The notes below the pieces were generated by a model, which was given only the letters and a program-made list of their open reading frames with translations, was not told the DNA's origin and ran no database searches. A stretch of 7,744 nucleotides of DNA, from positions 40,802 through 48,545 of the forward strand of contig DHLU01000039.1 of assembly GCA_002405435.1 (NCBI GenBank), given 5' to 3'. The DNA is from Flavobacteriales bacterium UBA4660. GTDB lineage: Bacteria > Bacteroidota > Bacteroidia > Flavobacteriales_D > Sanyastnellaceae. Made by a program: the position numbers and the translations under genes. Of this stretch, positions 6,186-7,744 are shown one piece after another (within the stretch, counting starts at the first letter, position 1; every line of letters starts with the position of its first letter).

Positions 6186-7406
6186 TTAACCGGCCACAGC
6201 CAAAAAATACTTCTCCACCTTGCGGTTGAGCACGGCAATATTGAGGTGATCGCTTACCAGGGCAGCGTCTTCAACCCGTCCGTCTTTCCGTTTGATGCGG
6301 ATGTTGTCGCTGAGCTGGTTATAGGCGCGGTTGTCTACCTTGTCGTGGATGACAAAATACCCGGCTTCGGAGGGAGTCAGGGAAAGCCGCTCGCACAGGC
6401 GGTAGCGTTCGGCCTCCACGCGTTCGGGGGCGAACGGTACAGACTGCAGTTCAATCTTAAACAACCTTCGGTTTAGGATCATCGAGGCCAGGGTAGACAG
6501 CACCTTGTCGTCATGCGATTGCCATACTTTGAGTGAAGCTGTGATGTCGAAATCGTCGAGTGCGCTGTAGTGGCTGAGCGCGCGGTGATCGGTGCGAAAA
6601 CTTTCATCTGTAATGTCGTTGACCAGGAAGAACTTCAGGGCGGGTGTGGCAAAGAGTTCATGGCCCTCTCTGGCCAGCAGGCGTGCCCGCCTGAGCACAT
6701 TGACGAGCATAAACTCCGCACTGAGCACCGCATGGTGCAGATACACCTGCCAGTACATAAAGCGCCGGGCGACAATAAATTTCTCGATGCTGTAGATACC
6801 CTTCTCCTCCACTACCAGTTGATCATCTACCACATCGAGCATTTTGAGAATGCGTTCAGACCCTACCTGACCCTCCACGACACCGCTGAAAAAACTATCG
6901 CGGGCCAGGTAGTCGAGGCGGTCCATATCGAGCTGGCTGCTGACCAACTGGTGCAGGAATTTTTTTGGGTAGGTATCTGAAAAGATGCGGATGGCCAGAT
7001 CGAGTTGCCCGCCTGATTCCTCGTTGAGGCGATGCATCATGAGCGAGGAGATGTGCTCGTGGTGCAATCCGGGCACAAGGGTAAACTCCAGGGCGTGGCT
7101 GAAGGGTCCGTGACCGATATCGTGCAGCAGCACGGCGGTAAGCAGTCCGAGTTCTTCGTCTGCGGTAATGTGAATCTCTTTGAGTCTGAGTTCATCGATT
7201 GCCGATTGCATGAGGTGCATGGCGCCAATGGCGTGCTGAAACCGGTTGTGGAGGGCACCGGGGTACACCAGGTGCGAGAGGCCGAGTTGGGCGATTCTCC
7301 GCAGCCGCTGAAACCAGGGATGATCGATCAGGGTCAATACCTGCGGGTGCCGGATGGTGATGAATCCGTACACCGGATCATTGATGATCTTGCGTTTGTT
7401 TTTCAC
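6186..7406 (-). CDS. HD-domain phosphohydrolase, SAMHD1-like (probable dNTPase)
   Basis: A 406-residue cytoplasmic metal-dependent phosphohydrolase; the closest well-known relative by motif is SAMHD1, which cleaves dNTPs to deoxynucleosides and triphosphate. Visible motifs are HNRFQHAIG (H58), LLHDIGHGPFSH (H95, D96, H99, H104), HHEH (H116, E117) and SSQLDMDRLDYLARD (D162). They line up with SAMHD1 H167, H206/D207, H210, H215, H233/E234 and D311, so both the metal site and the accessory catalytic residues are intact. The opening PVYGFITIRHPQVLTLIDHPWFQRLRRIAQLG is also typical of this family. The start is GTG: there is no ATG upstream in frame, and the next Met (residue 63) would remove H58. 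A conserved homologue is usual in Bacteroidota, often beside lpxD; here that neighbour is absent and a T9SS cargo gene lies upstream. Substrate and physiological role (dNTP pool control, possibly phage resistance) are inferred; the active-site call is firm. Confidence 0.92.
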   Translation of the reverse strand: MKNKRKIINDPVYGFITIRHPQVLTLIDHPWFQRLRRIAQLGLSHLVYPGALHNRFQHAIGAMHLMQSAIDELRLKEIHITADEELGLLTAVLLHDIGHGPFSHALEFTLVPGLHHEHISSLMMHRLNEESGGQLDLAIRIFSDTYPKKFLHQLVSSQLDMDRLDYLARDSFFSGVVEGQVGSERILKMLDVVDDQLVVEEKGIYSIEKFIVARRFMYWQVYLHHAVLSAEFMLVNVLRRARLLAREGHELFATPALKFFLVNDITDESFRTDHRALSHYSALDDFDITASLKVWQSHDDKVLSTLASMILNRRLFKIELQSVPFAPERVEAERYRLCERLSLTPSEAGYFVIHDKVDNRAYNQLSDNIRIKRKDGRVEDAALVSDHLNIAVLNRKVEKYFLAVAG

Positions 7407-7680
7407 TTTTCGGAGGCAAACGTAAGGAAAAGAAATGACGCGCCGTGGTTGCGGGTTGCTGGCTGCCGGATGTTGCCTCCAGGAGGCAGGAGCTGACCGC
7501 TGAGACCCGGCCTCCGGTCATCGGGCCTCCGCCTGAGGCCTTGATAGGAGGAGATAATCTCTGCATAAAATCCAGCCTCTGACATCCCGCCGCCAGGATC
7601 GCCTGACATTCAAACATCCGGCCTTTGAGATGCGATCACCGACCTCCATGGTTCATGGATTATCTCCCGGAATCGGGTTA
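7407..7680. repeat. Palindrome-dense spacer with two interleaved inverted repeats
   Basis: This 274-base gap has no convincing gene. It holds two perfect 10-bp inverted repeats in interleaved order: GCCGGATGTT at 7465-7474 with AACATCCGGC at 7613-7622, and GGAGATAATC at 7550-7559 with GATTATCTCC at 7658-7667. It also has compact palindromes: GCCTCCAGGAGGC at 7475-7487, GGCCTC/GAGGCC at 7524-7540 (5-base loop), GAGATAATCTC at 7551-7561, and TCCATG/CATGGA at 7645-7659 (3-base loop). GGCCTCCG occurs twice (7509-7516 and 7524-7531). Several motifs recur at 3718-3822. It could be a dispersed extragenic repeat, a structured untranslated region, or the terminator area of the upstream gene. Confidence 0.45.
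7417..7424 (-). promoter_or_regulatory. Bacteroidota -7 promoter element before the HD-domain gene
   Basis: The minus strand reads TACGTTTG, matching TAnnTTTG exactly, 10 bases before the GTG start at 7406. Transcription would begin only a few bases before the start codon, implying a very short leader. No -33 TTTG or TTG is visible at the usual distance; the sequence there is GC-rich. Confidence 0.5.
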
Positions 7681-7744
7681 CTATTTGATGACAACAATTT
7701 TCTGATCCGAAAAAGGCCCTCCATGCGAAATCATACACGAGCCC
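7681..7744 (-). CDS. 3' end of a T9SS cargo gene (type A C-terminal sorting signal), partial
   Basis: Reading the minus strand from the window edge, one frame runs 20 codons to a TAG at 7681-7683, followed at once by an in-frame TAA. The encoded C-terminus ends in PFSDQKIVVIK, preceded by GSCMISHGG. This fits the last strands of the type A sorting domain of type IX secretion, where a G-x-[YF]-x-[IVL] strand is followed by a turn and a terminal K-[IV]-[IV]-[VI]-x strand. In the usual family an aromatic residue sits where this protein has Cys. Such proteins cross the inner membrane by Sec and the outer membrane by the T9SS, which removes this domain. The body of the protein lies outside the window, so its function is unknown. 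Twenty residues are little to go on, but the match is specific. Confidence 0.6.
   Translation of the reverse strand, partial: GSCMISHGGPFSDQKIVVIK

Noticed and set aside
7378..7617. Minus-strand 79-residue frame overlapping the HD gene start
   Set aside because: It crosses the palindrome-rich spacer, runs into the HD gene in another frame, and its composition (Gly, Ser, Pro, Arg runs) resembles no family I recognise.
7666..7677. CCCG/CGGG near-palindrome just after the T9SS cargo stop as its terminator
   Set aside because: The stem is only 4 bp with no T-run, too weak to call on its own.

Overview
The window reads as a Bacteroidota chromosome segment, probably from a fairly GC-rich environmental lineage; I cannot name a genus. 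Four things point there: an RNase E/G of the short Bacteroidota form, a TonB-dependent receptor with an N-terminal carboxypeptidase-regulatory-like domain, a type IX secretion (T9SS) C-terminal sorting signal at the right edge, and TAnnTTTG promoter elements with no obvious Shine-Dalgarno sites. All four complete genes that can be judged look like chromosomal genes with conserved catalytic residues. There is no integrase, transposase, CRISPR array, tRNA or rRNA.

Left part (1-2389, plus strand): a probable transcription unit. It starts with what may be the last codons of an upstream gene, then a membrane-anchored TPR protein, a 31-residue extremely basic COX24/AURKAIP1-type protein (probably ribosome-associated), a 140-bp leader with an 11-bp-stem hairpin, and ribonuclease G. 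The theme is ribosome function and RNA processing.

Middle (2467-3717, minus strand): a DEAD-box RNA helicase of the RhlE type, convergent with the RNase G gene. Then, also on the minus strand, a TonB-dependent outer-membrane receptor (3823-6093) whose plug carries a CC-DL-x2-CFET motif, typical of a receptor group that often lies beside heavy-metal genes. No metal gene is in this window.

Right part (6186-7744, minus strand): an HD-domain phosphohydrolase with the full SAMHD1-like active site, probably a dNTP triphosphohydrolase. A 274-bp spacer dense in palindromes follows, and then the 3' end of a gene encoding a T9SS-exported protein, cut off by the window edge.

The least explained signal is in the spacers. 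The gaps at 3718-3822 and 7407-7680 share an exact 12-mer, an exact 11-mer and an 8-mer in rearranged orientations. The larger gap also has two interleaved 10-bp inverted repeats and several small perfect palindromes. This could be a dispersed palindromic repeat family. I did not find a recognisable new defence or metabolic system; the genes themselves are mostly known families.
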